Shown: piece by piece, positions 50,507 through 60,900 of the stretch | Layout of the letters: every line of letters starts with the position of its first letter | Position numbering within the stretch: the first letter of the stretch is position 1 | Notes under the pieces: model-generated | Databases searched by the model: none | What the model saw: only the letters and a program-made list of their open reading frames with translations | What the model was told of the DNA's origin: nothing | Origin: Mycobacterium kiyosense | GTDB taxonomy: Bacteria > Actinomycetota > Actinomycetes > Mycobacteriales > Mycobacteriaceae | Assembly: GCA_021654635.1 (NCBI GenBank) | Contig: AP025179.1 | Location: 2,728,001 to 2,792,000 of the forward strand | Direction: 5' to 3' | DNA: 64,000 nt | Made by a program: the position numbers and the translations under genes

Positions 50507-50887
50507 GTGACCCCGACCTTCGCCGACCTGGCCAAAGCGCAATACATCCTGCTGACCACCTTCACCAAGGACGGCCGGCCCAAGCCGGTGCCGGTCTGGG
50601 CTGCCGCCGACGGCGACCGCCTGCTGGTCATCACCGAGGGAAAGTCGTGGAAGGTCAAGCGAATCCGCAACACGCCGCGGGTCACGCTGGCCATCTGCGA
50701 CATGCGGGGGCGCCCGAAGAGCGAAGCGGTCGAAGGGACCGCCGCCATCCTCGACAAGACACACACCGCCGCCGTCTACGACGCCATCGGCAAGCGCTAC
50801 GGCATCGTCGGCAAGGTCTTCAACCTGTTCAGCAAGCTGCGCGGCGGCATGGAGAACAACGTCGGTCTCGAACTCCGGCTGGCCTGA
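50507..50887 (+). CDS. PPOX-class F420-dependent oxidoreductase, Rv2061c-like
   Basis: 126 aa from GTG 50507 (TPTFADLAKAQYILLTTFTK); an in-frame ATG at 50498 is three codons upstream and cannot be excluded. Split beta-barrel fold with RPKPVPVWAAADGDRLLVIT and KSWKVKRIRNTPRVTLA, closely matching Rv2061c. The substrate is unknown. It reads away from the DUF1214 operon and converges on the dienelactone hydrolase gene. Confidence 0.9.
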   Translation: MTPTFADLAKAQYILLTTFTKDGRPKPVPVWAAADGDRLLVITEGKSWKVKRIRNTPRVTLAICDMRGRPKSEAVEGTAAILDKTHTAAVYDAIGKRYGIVGKVFNLFSKLRGGMENNVGLELRLA

Positions 50888-50893
50888 CCAGCT

Positions 50894-51586
50894 TCAACCC
50901 AGATGTTCGCCGAAGAACGCGAAAATCCGCCGCCACGCGTCCTCGGTCGCGGCTTCGTCGTAGCCGAAACCGGTGATACGCATCAGGGGTTGGCCCGGGA
51001 GTTTGTTGGCGAAGCTGTGCCCGACACCGGGGTAGGACTTGATGTCGGCGGGGATGTTCTTGGCCTCGGTCACCTGCTGCAGCTTCTTGGCGGCGCCCAC
51101 GCCCAACGGATCGCGGTTGCCGAAGCTGGCCACGATCGGACAGGCGCCGTCCAGCGTCTCCTCGAGGTGGCGCGGCAACGGGACCCCGTAGAACGGCGCG
51201 GAAGCGCCAAAACCCTTGGGCGACAAGATCAACGCGAACTGACCGCCCATGCAGAAGCCGGCGATCCCGACCCGGCCGGAGCATTCGGGCATCCCCAGCA
51301 GATGCTCGCGGGCGGCCAGAATGTCGTCGAGGGCACGGCCGCGTTTGGTCAGCAACTCGCGCATCACCCGGGTGATGCAGCGCGCCCGCCCGCCGCGGGC
51401 GTACATGTTCGGTGTCAAAGCGATGTAGCCCGCCCCGGCGATCCGCCGCGACACCGACTCGTTGTCCGGCGTATAGCCGAACGCGTCGTGAACCACCACC
51501 ACGCCCGGCCACGGGCCGCTGCCGGAGGGGACATTGAGCAAGGCGTCGATCGGCCCGGCGGGAGTCTCGATATCAATCGTCGTCAT
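50894..51586 (-). CDS. Dienelactone hydrolase family protein, Rv2054-like
   Basis: 230 aa from ATG 51586 (TTIDIETPAGPIDALL), the start that matches Rv2054; a longer frame to 51661 overlaps the fxsA start. Alpha/beta fold with VVVVHDAFGY, a Cys nucleophile elbow GIAGFCMGGQFAL (G-x-C-x-G), the acid in SFGNRDPLG and the His in YPGVGHSFAN. This is the DLH type, with Cys instead of Ser. Cytosolic; the natural substrate is not known. Confidence 0.92.
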   Translation of the reverse strand: MTTIDIETPAGPIDALLNVPSGSGPWPGVVVVHDAFGYTPDNESVSRRIAGAGYIALTPNMYARGGRARCITRVMRELLTKRGRALDDILAAREHLLGMPECSGRVGIAGFCMGGQFALILSPKGFGASAPFYGVPLPRHLEETLDGACPIVASFGNRDPLGVGAAKKLQQVTEAKNIPADIKSYPGVGHSFANKLPGQPLMRITGFGYDEAATEDAWRRIFAFFGEHLG

Positions 51587-51659
51587 AGCGTCATCTAACT
51601 GCAGCCGCGTCGCGACCGATCGAGGAACTCCGTCACGGCGCGCAGACGTTGTGCCTGAC

Positions 51660-52172
51660 ATGTTAGGACGGCTGCTTCTCGTTTATGCCGTCGTCGAGCT
51701 CATGGTCACTATCGGGCTGGCGGCGGCCATTGGCGTCGGCTGGACGGTGTTGATCCTGCTGACCACGTTCCTGGTAGGTGTTGTGGTGGGTGCGCCGATG
51801 GGCGGCCTGCAGATCAGTCGCCAGTTCCGGCAACTGCGGTCCGGGGCCCAGGAGCCCCGCAGCGCGTTGACCGACGGGGCGCTGACCACCCTGGCCACCG
51901 GCCTGGTCATGGTCCCGGGCCTGGCCACCACCCTGCTGGGGGTGCTGTTGCTGATGCCGCCGGTCAGGGCGGTGGCCAGTCCCGGGCTGGCCACCGTGGC
52001 CTGGCGCGTGTTCGAGCGCCGGGTCCCGCTGATCACCGACATCACCGACGGCCGCGACCGCCGCGACTACATCGACGGCGAGGTGATCGACGTCCACGAC
52101 GGATGGGCCGCCGACCCGCCACCGCTGCCCTCGACCCCGATCGTCTACGACCAGCCGCACCGCGCCCCGTAG
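51660..52172 (+). CDS. fxsA: FxsA-family membrane protein
   Basis: 170 aa, ATG 51660. Two N-terminal membrane helices (LLLVYAVVELMVTIGLAAAI, ILLTTFLVGVVVGAPMGGLQ) and a third near ATGLVMVPGLATTLLGVLLL, the classic FxsA layout. The cytosolic C-terminal tail contains YIDGEVIDVHDGWA. Corresponds to Rv2053c. FxsA in E. coli suppresses F exclusion of phage T7; its role in mycobacteria is unclear. Divergent from the hydrolase by 73 bp. Confidence 0.92.
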   Translation: MLGRLLLVYAVVELMVTIGLAAAIGVGWTVLILLTTFLVGVVVGAPMGGLQISRQFRQLRSGAQEPRSALTDGALTTLATGLVMVPGLATTLLGVLLLMPPVRAVASPGLATVAWRVFERRVPLITDITDGRDRRDYIDGEVIDVHDGWAADPPPLPSTPIVYDQPHRAP

Positions 52173-52181
52173 TTTTGCCGT

Positions 52182-53796
52182 GTGACACGGATTGAGACCA
52201 CGCTGCTGGTCAACGGCCGGATACACAGCCCGACCCACCCGGACGCCACCGCCATGGCGGTCCGGGGCGACGTCATCGCCTGGCTGGGCAGCGACGACGT
52301 CGGCCGCACCCAGTTTCCCGATGCCGACGTAAATGACCTGGACGGCGCCTTCGTGGCACCCGGCTTCGTAGACAGTCACATCCACCTGAGCGCGACGGGC
52401 CTGTCGCTGAGCGGGCTGGACCTGCGCGCGGCCGAATCCCGCGAGCACTGCCTGCGGCTGGTCGCCGACTACGCCGCCGCTCACCCCGGCCGGCCGGTAT
52501 GGGGCCACGGTTGGGACGAGTCGGCGTGGCCGCAAGCCGTGCCGCCCAGCACCTCCGACCTGGACGGCGTACTCGGCGATCGGCCCGCCTACCTCTCCCG
52601 CGTCGACGTGCACTCAGCGCTTGCGTCCACCGGCCTACGACGGCGGGTACCCGATCTGGCTGACCTGTCCGGCGCGGCCGGTTTCTCCACCGAGGCCCCG
52701 CTGACCTCCGACGCCCATCACCTGGCCCGCGCGGTCGCCCGCGAGCTACTCACCCGCGAACAACTCGCCGAGGCGCGCACCGCGGCGCTGCAGGCACTGG
52801 CCGCGGCGGGCATCGTCGCGGTGCACGAATGCGCGGGACCGCAGATCGGCGGACTGGACGACTGGTTGCAGCTGGCCGGTCTGCGGCACGGCGTCGAAGT
52901 GATCGGCTACTGGGGTGAGGCGGTCTCCACGGCAGCACAGGCCCGCGCCCGGATCGCCGAGACCGGTGCCCGTGGACTGGCCGGCGACCTGTTCGTCGAC
53001 GGAGCGCTCGGCTCGCGCACCGCCTGGCTGCACGAGCCTTACGCCGACGCACCGGGCTGCACCGGGACGTGCCACCTCGATCCCGACGCCGTCGAAGCGC
53101 ATCTGCGGGCATGCAGCGAAGCCGAGATCACCGCCGGTTTCCACGTGATCGGCGATGCCGCGGTCTCGGCAGTCGTCGATGCCCTCGACCGGGTCGTCGC
53201 AGACCTCGGGGTGGCCGCGGTCGCACGCTGCGGGCACCGCCTCGAGCATCTGGAGATGGTCACCGCCGACCAAGCCGCCAAGCTGGGATCCTGGGGAATC
53301 ATCGCCAGCGTGCAGCCCAACTTCGACGCCCGGTGGGGCGGCCGCGACGGCATGTACGCGCAGCGACTGGGTGCCGAGCGAGCCAGCCGGCTGAACCCGC
53401 TTGCGCTGTTAGCATCCCAAGGCCGCCCTCGCCCTCGGTTCCGACGCGCCGGTCACCGGCTTCGAGCCATGGGCCAGCGTGCGCGCCGCGGTCCGGCACC
53501 GCACGCCGGGCAGCGGAATTTCGCCGCGGGCAGCGTTCGCCGCGGCCACCCGGGGCGGCTGGCGGGCGTGCGGCGTTCGCGACGGGGTCACCGGCACACT
53601 GGTTCCCGGCGCGCCTGCCTCCTATGCGGTGTGGGACGAGGTCGGGCCACTGGCCGGCGGGGCGCAGCGCGCCGACGTGCAGCGGTGGTCCACCGACCCC
53701 CGCTCCCGGGTGCCGGCGCTGCCCCGGCTCGACGACGCCGATGCGCTACCGCGATGCCGCCAGACCGTGCACCGGGGCGTGGTCATCCATGGCTAG
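52182..53796 (+). CDS. Amidohydrolase family 3 protein (apparent frameshift)
   Basis: About 537 residues after repair, close to Rv2052c in position and size. GTG 52182. Metal motif [12 protein letters not shown] (HxH, ~64), [36 protein letters not shown] (His) and [13 protein letters not shown] (His), as in YtcJ-type amidohydrolases. One extra C in the CCC at 53416-53418 breaks the frame after LALLAS. The shifted frame continues [18 protein letters not shown] (catalytic Asp) to TAG at 53794-53796. The lnt start overlaps its end by 8 bp. Confidence 0.88.
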
Positions 53797-55819
53797 CCGG
53801 CATCGGCGCACCAGGCGACCGACCGAATCCGCGCCGGCGGAGCCCGCCGCCGACGAGTCGCCGGCCCCGCCCCCCGTCGGCGAAACCGACCCGGCCGCCG
53901 CCGTCGGGCAAAGTTCGCCAGATTTGCCGTCGGACGATCCGGACAGTTTGCCCGAAGCCCACTCGCCCAAGCCGGACCTCGAAACACCGGATCCAGACCT
54001 CACGCAGGCGGCGCAGCGCGGTCCCGGCGTGGCCGGGCGGCTGGCTCCGGTCGGGCGGCGCGTCGCCGCGGCGTTGCGACCGCGCCTGGTCCGCCTGGCC
54101 CTGGTGCTGGTCGCCGGCGGTCTGATGTATGCGAGCTTCCCCCCGGTGAACTGGTGGTGGGCCGCCGTCGTCGCCATCGCGCTGTTGACCTGGGTGCTGA
54201 CGCGTCCGGCCACCACCCCCGGCGGCGGCTTCGGCTACGGCTTGCTCTACGGGCTGGCGTTCTACGTGCCGCTGCTGCCCTGGATCAGCACGCTGGTCGG
54301 CGCCGTGCCCTGGCTGGTGGCGGCGCTGGCGTGCGCTCTTTTCCCAGGCCTGTTCGGCCTGTGCGCCGTCGTGGTTCGCCGGCTGCCGGGCTGGCCGATC
54401 TGGTTCGCCGTGGTGTGGGGCGCGCAGGAGTGGTTGAAAGCGGTCTTTCCGTTCGGCGGCTTCCCCTGGGGCTCGGTTGCGTTCGGCCAAGCCGGTGGCC
54501 CGCTGCTGCCGCTGGTCCAGCTGGGCGGCGTTGCGCTGCTGTCGACGTCGGTCGTGCTGCTGGGCACCAGCGTCGCGGCGATCGCAGTGGAGATCGTGCG
54601 GTGGGTCCGGGCCGGGACGGCGAAGGCAGACACCACCACGCCGCCCGCGGTGTTTCTGCCCGGCATGAGCATCTGCCTGGTGTTGCTGGTCACCATCCTG
54701 GTCTGGCCGCAGGTGCGGCATGCGGGCGCGGGTTCCGGCGGCGAGCCCACGGTCACCGTCGCCGTCGTGCAGGGAAACGTGCCGCGGCTCGGGCTCGAGT
54801 TCAATGCCCAGCGTCGCGCGGTGCTGGACAACCACGTCGCCGAGACACTCCGGCTGGCCGAAGACGTGCGGTCCGGGGCCGCCCCGCAGCCGCAGTTCGT
54901 GATCTGGCCGGAGGACTCCTCGGATATCGACCCGCTGGCCAACCCCGACGCCGCGCAGGCCATCTCTGCGGCGGCAGCGGCTATCGGGGCGCCGATCCTG
55001 ATCGGCACGGTGGTCGACGTGCCGGGCCGGCTGCAGCAGAGCCCGGAGTACACCAACACGATGATCGTCTGGAACCCGGGCACCGGCCCGGCCGACCGCC
55101 ACGACAAGGCGATCGTGCAGCCCTTCGGCGAGTACCTGCCGATGCCCTGGCTGTTCCGGCATCTGTCCGGTTACGCCGACCGGGCCGGGCATTTCGTCCC
55201 CGTCCCCAACACCGGGGTGGTGCAGATGGCCGGGGTCCCGGTCGGGGTGGCCACCTGCTGGGAAGTGGTTTTCGACCGGGCGCCGCGCACCGCCGTCCGC
55301 AACGGCGCGCAGTTGCTGACCGTGCCGAGCAACAACGCCACCTTCACCAAGACGATGAGTGAGCAACAACTGGCGTTCGCGAAAATCCGCGCCGTCGAGC
55401 ACGACCGCTACGTCCTGGTCGCCGGGACCACCGGGATCAGCGCGGTGATCGCTCCGGACGGCGGCGAACTGTCGCGCACGGACTTCTTCGTGCCCGCCTA
55501 CCTGGACATGTCGGTGCGGCTGAAGACCACGCTGACCCCGGCGACCCGCTGGGCGCCGATGGTGCAATGGGCGCTGGTGGGGGCGGCCGGAATGCTGATT
55601 TTGGCCGCTATACGGCAGAATGGGTGGTTCCCGCGTCCGGTCCGTCCGCTTCGGCGGCGGCGGCGTAGCCGGCCCGGGCCCACGGACGAACCTGACGATG
55701 GTGGTACGCCGACAGCTGAATCGGTCGACTCGGAAGCTGAGAACCAAACGGCTACCGCAAACGTTGAGACTGCGAACAACGCCCCGCGCGCCAACGACGA
55801 CAGCGGCGGCCGAGCTTAA
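53789..55819 (+). CDS. lnt: Apolipoprotein N-acyltransferase Lnt
   Basis: 676 aa, ATG 53789. An acidic/Pro-rich cytosolic extension (~1-95), then about six membrane helices (~105-320), the nitrilase-like domain (~325-570) and a last TM (~600). The catalytic triad is visible: Glu375 in IWPEDSSD, Lys440 in [16 protein letters not shown] and Cys490 in [10 protein letters not shown]. It adds the third acyl chain to lipoproteins at the outer face of the membrane. In M. tuberculosis this domain is fused to Ppm1 (Rv2051c); here a stop, a hairpin and a new ribosome binding site separate the two. Confidence 0.95.
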   Translation: MASRHRRTRRPTESAPAEPAADESPAPPPVGETDPAAAVGQSSPDLPSDDPDSLPEAHSPKPDLETPDPDLTQAAQRGPGVAGRLAPVGRRVAAALRPRLVRLALVLVAGGLMYASFPPVNWWWAAVVAIALLTWVLTRPATTPGGGFGYGLLYGLAFYVPLLPWISTLVGAVPWLVAALACALFPGLFGLCAVVVRRLPGWPIWFAVVWGAQEWLKAVFPFGGFPWGSVAFGQAGGPLLPLVQLGGVALLSTSVVLLGTSVAAIAVEIVRWVRAGTAKADTTTPPAVFLPGMSICLVLLVTILVWPQVRHAGAGSGGEPTVTVAVVQGNVPRLGLEFNAQRRAVLDNHVAETLRLAEDVRSGAAPQPQFVIWPEDSSDIDPLANPDAAQAISAAAAAIGAPILIGTVVDVPGRLQQSPEYTNTMIVWNPGTGPADRHDKAIVQPFGEYLPMPWLFRHLSGYADRAGHFVPVPNTGVVQMAGVPVGVATCWEVVFDRAPRTAVRNGAQLLTVPSNNATFTKTMSEQQLAFAKIRAVEHDRYVLVAGTTGISAVIAPDGGELSRTDFFVPAYLDMSVRLKTTLTPATRWAPMVQWALVGAAGMLILAAIRQNGWFPRPVRPLRRRRRSRPGPTDEPDDGGTPTAESVDSEAENQTATANVETANNAPRANDDSGGRA

Positions 55820-55820
55820 T

Positions 55821-55842
55821 CGGGGCCCCGTTTCGGGGCCCC
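55821..55842 (+). terminator. GC hairpin between lnt and ppm1
   Basis: GGGGCCCC (55822-55829) and again GGGGCCCC (55835-55842) with a five-base loop GTTTC form a strong stem. No U-tract follows, as is common for mycobacterial hairpins. It could attenuate read-through or stabilise the lnt mRNA end. ppm1 starts 24 bp further on. Confidence 0.5.
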
Positions 55843-55865
55843 TTCGGGCAAGATGAAGGAGCTAC

Positions 55866-56664
55866 ATGACCACCACCGGCCAACCCTGCGCCCCACTCCG
55901 GGCAGAGCGCCAGCGAGCGCGTCCTGGTGATCATTCCCACCTACAACGAGCGGGAGAACCTGCCGCTGATTCATGGCCGGGTCACGGCTGCCTGCCCGGA
56001 CGTTCACATCCTCGTCGTCGACGACAACAGCCCGGACGGCACCGGCAAACTTGCCGACGAGTTGGCCGCCGCTGATTCCGGTCGCACCCATGTGCTGCAC
56101 CGCACCGCGAAGAACGGTCTGGGCGCGGCCTACCTGGAAGGGTTCGGCTGGGGTCTGAGCCGGGGCTACTCGGTGCTGGTCGAGATGGACGCCGACGGCA
56201 GCCATGCCCCAGAGCAGCTGTACCGCCTGCTGGAGGCTGTCGACGCCGGAGCCGACCTCGCGATCGGCTCGCGCTATGTGCACGGCGGCACCGTCCGCAA
56301 CTGGCCATGGCGGCGCCTGGCGCTGTCCAAGACGGCCAACACCTATTCGCGGCTGGCACTGGGTGTGGGTGTGCACGACATCACCGCCGGCTACCGCGCC
56401 TACCGGCGGGAAGTGCTCGAGACGATCGACCTGGACACCGTCGACTCCAAGGGTTACTGCTTCCAGATCGAGATGACCTGGCGCACCGTCAACGCCGGCT
56501 TCGACGTGGTCGAGGTGCCCATCACCTTCACCGAGCGCGAGATCGGCGTGTCGAAGATGAGCGGGTCCAACATCCGCGAGGCGCTGTTCAAGGTCACCCG
56601 CTGGGGCTGGCAGGGGCGCCGCGAAGGCCTCAAGAGCGGTAGCCGTACCCGCGCCCGTACCTGA
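55866..56664 (+). CDS. ppm1: Polyprenol-monophosphomannose synthase Ppm1 (apparent frameshift)
   Basis: GT2 glycosyltransferase that makes polyprenyl-phosphomannose from GDP-mannose for lipomannan/LAM synthesis; ~265 residues. ATG 55866 follows GAAGGAG. As written, the first ten codons lead out of frame. Deleting one C from the four at 55891-55894 joins MTTTGQPCA to [22 protein letters not shown]. Metal/nucleotide motifs are [11 protein letters not shown] and [14 protein letters not shown] (DAD), then GSRYVHGG and [13 protein letters not shown]. No transmembrane anchor; it probably works at the membrane with Lnt. Confidence 0.93.
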
Positions 56665-56689
56665 CGAGCGGGTGCCTGACGGTCCGCCG

Positions 56690-57025
56690 CTAACCGCGGC
56701 GGCGGGACCGGATCAGCTCGAGCCGCTCCTTGAGCAGCTCCTCGAGCTCCTCGACCGAGCGGCGCTCCAGCAGCATGTCCCAGTGGGTGCGCGGCGGCTT
56801 GACCTTCTTCGGCTCCGGCAGATCACCCTCGATGAGAGTGCCTTCCATGCCGTTACGGCACAGCCAGGTGCCGGGGATCTCGGCGTCGTCGGCGAACGGA
56901 ACTTCGAACTCCTCGCCGTTCTCGGTGCGATACCGCGCGATCTGGCGCGGCGCGAGGTCGTGGTTGCGGTCGGTCTCATAGCTCACGGCTCCGAGGCGAC
57001 TGCCTCGCAGAACACGATCAGCCAT
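56690..57025 (-). CDS. rbpA: RNA polymerase-binding protein RbpA
   Basis: 111 aa, same length as Rv2050. Actinobacterial initiation factor that binds the sigma-A/RNAP holoenzyme and stabilises open complexes. Sequence ADRVLRGSRLGAVSYETDRN, the core barrel (RTENGEEFEVPFADDAEIPG, WLCRNGMEG), the basic linker EPKKVKPPRTHWDMLLERRS, which contacts promoter DNA, and the C-terminal sigma-interacting helix EELEELLKERLELIRSRRR. It converges on ppm1. An ~185-bp region separates it from the divergent zinc-finger gene. Confidence 0.98.
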   Translation of the reverse strand: MADRVLRGSRLGAVSYETDRNHDLAPRQIARYRTENGEEFEVPFADDAEIPGTWLCRNGMEGTLIEGDLPEPKKVKPPRTHWDMLLERRSVEELEELLKERLELIRSRRRG

Positions 57026-57209
57026 TGGGTATTGCTCCTTTGGGTCCGGTGAGCTTCAGGCGCTCCCGTGCGGTAATTCTCCTTAAGCAAACGTTAAGAC
57101 CGTTTGCTTGGTTCCCTGGTGATTCTCGGCTGCCGCCGCGGGTTGGTAGCGCGACGCGACCTTTGATGATACCGGGATCGCGGCGGCGAGCGGACTAAAG
57201 TCGGCAGGC

Positions 57210-57560
57210 GTGAGTCGTCGCGTTCGTCCCCAGCCGTGCCGCTGGTGTGGTCGAGATGTTGCCGACGTCGGGATGGGGCGCCGTCGTCAGTACTGTCGGC
57301 AGTCGTGCCGCCAGCGAGCCTACGAACAGCGGGCGATGATTGCGCGGGGCGATTCTGGCGCGGTGCCGGCCGACGCGGTGGTGCTGTCCGCCGAGGAGGC
57401 CGCCGACCTGTCCGACCGGGTCTATCAGGTCCGATGCGCCGCCGAAGACGTCGCGACCGCGCTGGATGAGGGCGCGGCGGCTGCCGAGTTGCGGGAATTG
57501 TGTGAGGAGCTGATTCGCGCTGCCCGGTCCGCCGACGGGTGGCGGCGCGTCGGCGTCTGA
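57210..57560 (+). CDS. Small zinc-finger-like protein, Rv2049c position
   Basis: 116 aa, GTG 57210. N-terminal CRWCGRDVADVGMGRRRQYC followed by RQSCRQRAYEQRA: cysteines in C-x2-C ... C-x3-C spacing, a treble-clef/zinc-ribbon look as in small mycobacterial DNA- or RNA-binding proteins. The C-terminal ~70 residues are acidic and helical. Located between rbpA and pks12, like Rv2049c. Function unknown. Confidence 0.8.
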   Translation: MSRRVRPQPCRWCGRDVADVGMGRRRQYCRQSCRQRAYEQRAMIARGDSGAVPADAVVLSAEEAADLSDRVYQVRCAAEDVATALDEGAAAAELRELCEELIRAARSADGWRRVGV

Positions 57561-57950
57561 GGCGTTTGGTCGCCGACGTCGCGAGCTGCCGCCAGTCAGC
57601 GCCGCCGACGTGAATCGCCGCACATTGTGTCCAGCTCTGCGATCGGTCCTCGGATGCGGGACGGCCGGAGCGGTACAGTTCGCGCCATGGACGATGGGCC
57701 GGTGTACAAGGGAGTGCAGGGCCGTTCGCCACGGGATTGCAACGGTTGTCCAGCCGTTCCTCGGGTAGCCGGGAGTAACTGACGTTTTGAAATCCCGCCG
57801 GAGTTGGCGATACTCACCAGCGACATTCTTGGTCGCCGCCGGTCAAGGAAGTGCAGCCCGAGGCCGCCACTTTCGAGCAGCACCCGTGACGACTCGACGC
57901 GAGCCGCGGCCGGCGGGTCAGACGACCAAAGTTAGGCGAGGGGTCAGGTA
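57561..57950. other. Intergenic region upstream of pks12, no gene seen
   Basis: 390 bp. No open frame with homology, no RNA gene signature and no clear sigma-A promoter could be picked by eye. It must contain the pks12 promoter unless transcription starts further upstream. Confidence 0.6.
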
Positions 57951-60900
57951 ATGGTTGATCAACTCCAGCACGCAACCGAAGCGTTGCGCAAAGCGCTGGT
58001 GCAGGTCGAGCGCCTGAAGCGCACCAACCGCGCGCTGCTGGAACGATCGAGTGAGCCCATCGCCATCGTCGGAATGTCCTGCCGGTTTCCCGGTGGCGTC
58101 GATACTCCGGACGCGTTGTGGGAGATGGTCGCCGATGGCCGCGACGTCATCTCCGAATTCCCCACCGACCGGGGTTGGGAGGTGGGTGCGCTCTTCGACC
58201 CCGACCCCGACGCGGCGCACAAGACCTACGCCAACACCGGTGGCTTCGTGGACGGCGTCGCCGATTTCGACGCCGCGTTCTTCGGCATCGCGCCCAGCGA
58301 AGCCCTCGCGATGGACCCCCAGCACCGAATGCTGCTGGAACTCTCGTGGGAGGCCCTAGAGCGGGCCGGCATCGATCCGGGCGGGTTGCGGGGCAGCGCC
58401 ACCGGAGTGTTCGCCGGCATCATCGCCCAGGGCTACGGAATGTTTGCTGAGGAGATCGAAGGCTACCGGCTGACCGGCATGACCTCCAGTGTCGCCTCCG
58501 GCCGGGTGTCCTACGTGCTGGGCCTGGAAGGCCCGGCGGTCTCGGTGGACACGGCGTGCTCGTCGTCGCTGGTGGCGTTGCACATGGCAGTGCAGTCGCT
58601 GCGATCGGGGGAGTGCGACCTGGCCCTGGCCGGCGGCGCGACGGTCAACGCCACGCCCACGGTCTTCGTCGAGTTCAGCCGGCACCGAGGCCTGGCGCCG
58701 GACGGCCGCTGCAAGGCCTATGCGGGAGCCGCCGACGGCGTCGGGTGGTCCGAAGGCGGCGCCATGCTCGTGGTGGAACGGCTCTCGGATGCGCAGCGGC
58801 TGGGCCACCCGGTGCTGGCCGTCGTGCGCGGTTCGGCGGTGAACCAGGACGGCGCCTCCAACGGGTTGACCGCGCCCAATGGCCCCTCGCAACAGCGGGT
58901 GGTGCGCGCGGCGCTGGCCAATGCGGGCTTGTCGACCACGGACGTGGACGTGGTCGAGGGGCACGGCACCGGCACCACGCTGGGCGACCCGATCGAGGCG
59001 CAGGCGCTGTTGGCGACCTACGGGCAGGGCAGGTCCGAGGCCGGCAAACAACCCCTGTGGCTGGGGTCGATCAAGTCGAACATGGGCCACACGCAGGCCG
59101 CCGCCGGCGTCGCCGGAGTGATCAAGATGGTGCAGGCGTTGCGCCACGAGGTGCTGCCGGCCACCCTGCACGTGGACCAGCCCAGCCCGCATGTGGACTG
59201 GTCGGCGGGTGCGGTCGCGTTGCTCACCGAGTCTCGACCGTGGCACGGCGAGTCGGCCGCACCGCGCCGCGCCGCGGTCTCGTCGTTCGGCATCAGCGGC
59301 ACCAACGCGCACGTCATCGTCGAATCGGTGCAGGCACCGGCACCGCGCGAAGCCGGTCCGAAGCCGACCGTGGTGCCCTGGGCGCTTTCGGCGAAGTCGG
59401 CGACCGCGTTGCGTACCCAGGCGGCGCGACTGGCCGACTACGTCGGCGCCCGTGACGATCTGGACATCGCCGACGTCGGCTGGTCGCTGGCCGGCCGGTC
59501 GGTGTTCGACCACCGCGCCGTGGTGCTGGGCGGTGACCGGGACGCGTTGCTGGCCGGCTTGCGGGGGCTGGCTGCCGAAGACCCGGCAGCCCCCGTCATC
59601 AGCGGCGTCGCCCAGCCTGCCGGTAAGAATGTCTTCATCTTCCCCGGCCAGGGCTCCCAATGGGTAGGCATGGGTGTTGAATTACTGGACACCGCACCGG
59701 TTTTCGAGGAGCAGATGCAGGCTTGCGCCGAGGCCTTCAGCGAATTCGTCGACTGGTCGCTGACCGACGTGCTGCGCGGGGCGCCCGGTGCGCCCGGGCT
59801 GGATCGGGTGGACGTCGTGCAGCCGGTGTTGTTCGCGGTTATGGTGTCGCTGGCCGAACTGTGGCGGTCGGTCGGTGTGCGGCCCGACGCGGTCATCGGT
59901 CATTCTCAGGGCGAGATCGCGGCCGCGTACGTCGCCGGTGCGCTGTCGCTGCGCGACGCCGCCAAGGTGGTCACGCTGCGCAGCAAGCTGTTGACCGGGC
60001 TCGCCGGTCCCGGTGGCATGGTGTCCATCGGCTGGGGGCTCGAACAGGTGCGGGAACTGTTGGCGCCCTTCGCCGGTCGCGTGGACATCGCAGCGGTGAA
60101 CGGGCCGTCGGCGGTGGTGGTGTCCGGTGAGGTCGCCGCGCTCGAGCAGCTGATCGCGCTGTGCACCGAACGTGAGCTTCGGGTACGCCGCATCGATGTC
60201 GACTACGCCTCGCACTCTGCAGAAGTCGAGGCGATCCGGGGTGAGCTCACCGCGGCCCTGACCGGCATCGAGCCCGCGTCGTCGCGTACCGCGTTCTTCT
60301 CGACGGTGACCGGAAATCGTTTGGACACAGGGGAATTGGATGCCGAGTACTGGTACCGCAATATCCGCCAGACCGTCCAGCTCGACCAGGCGGTGCGCAG
60401 TGCCTGCGCGGCCGGTTACCGGGTGTTCGTCGAATCGAGTCCGCACGCGGCGCTGATCGCCGCGGTCGAAGCCACCGTCATCGACGCACTCGACGGTGCT
60501 GCCGAACCGGTCGTGGTGCCCACCCTGGGTCGCGACGACGGGGGATTGGGCCGGTTCCTGACTTCGGCCGCTGCCGCCTATGTCGGCGGCGTGGCCGTGA
60601 ACTGGCGCGGCGTGCTGCCCGGGGCGGGTTTCGTCGAACTGCCGACCTACGCCTTCGACAAGCGACGGTTCTGGCTGTCCAGCGAGGGCGCGGGCGCCGA
60701 CGCCACCGGGCTGGGACTGTCCACCAGTGAGCATGCGCTGCTGCGGGCAGTAGTGGAGTTGCCCGCCTCGGGCGGCGTCGTCCTGACCGGCCGGCTCTCG
60801 CCCGCCGCGCAGGGCTGGTTGGCCGATCACGCCGTGTCCGGTTTGACGGTGTTTCCGGGTACCGGATTCGTGGAGTTGGCGATCCGCGCCGGCGACGAAG

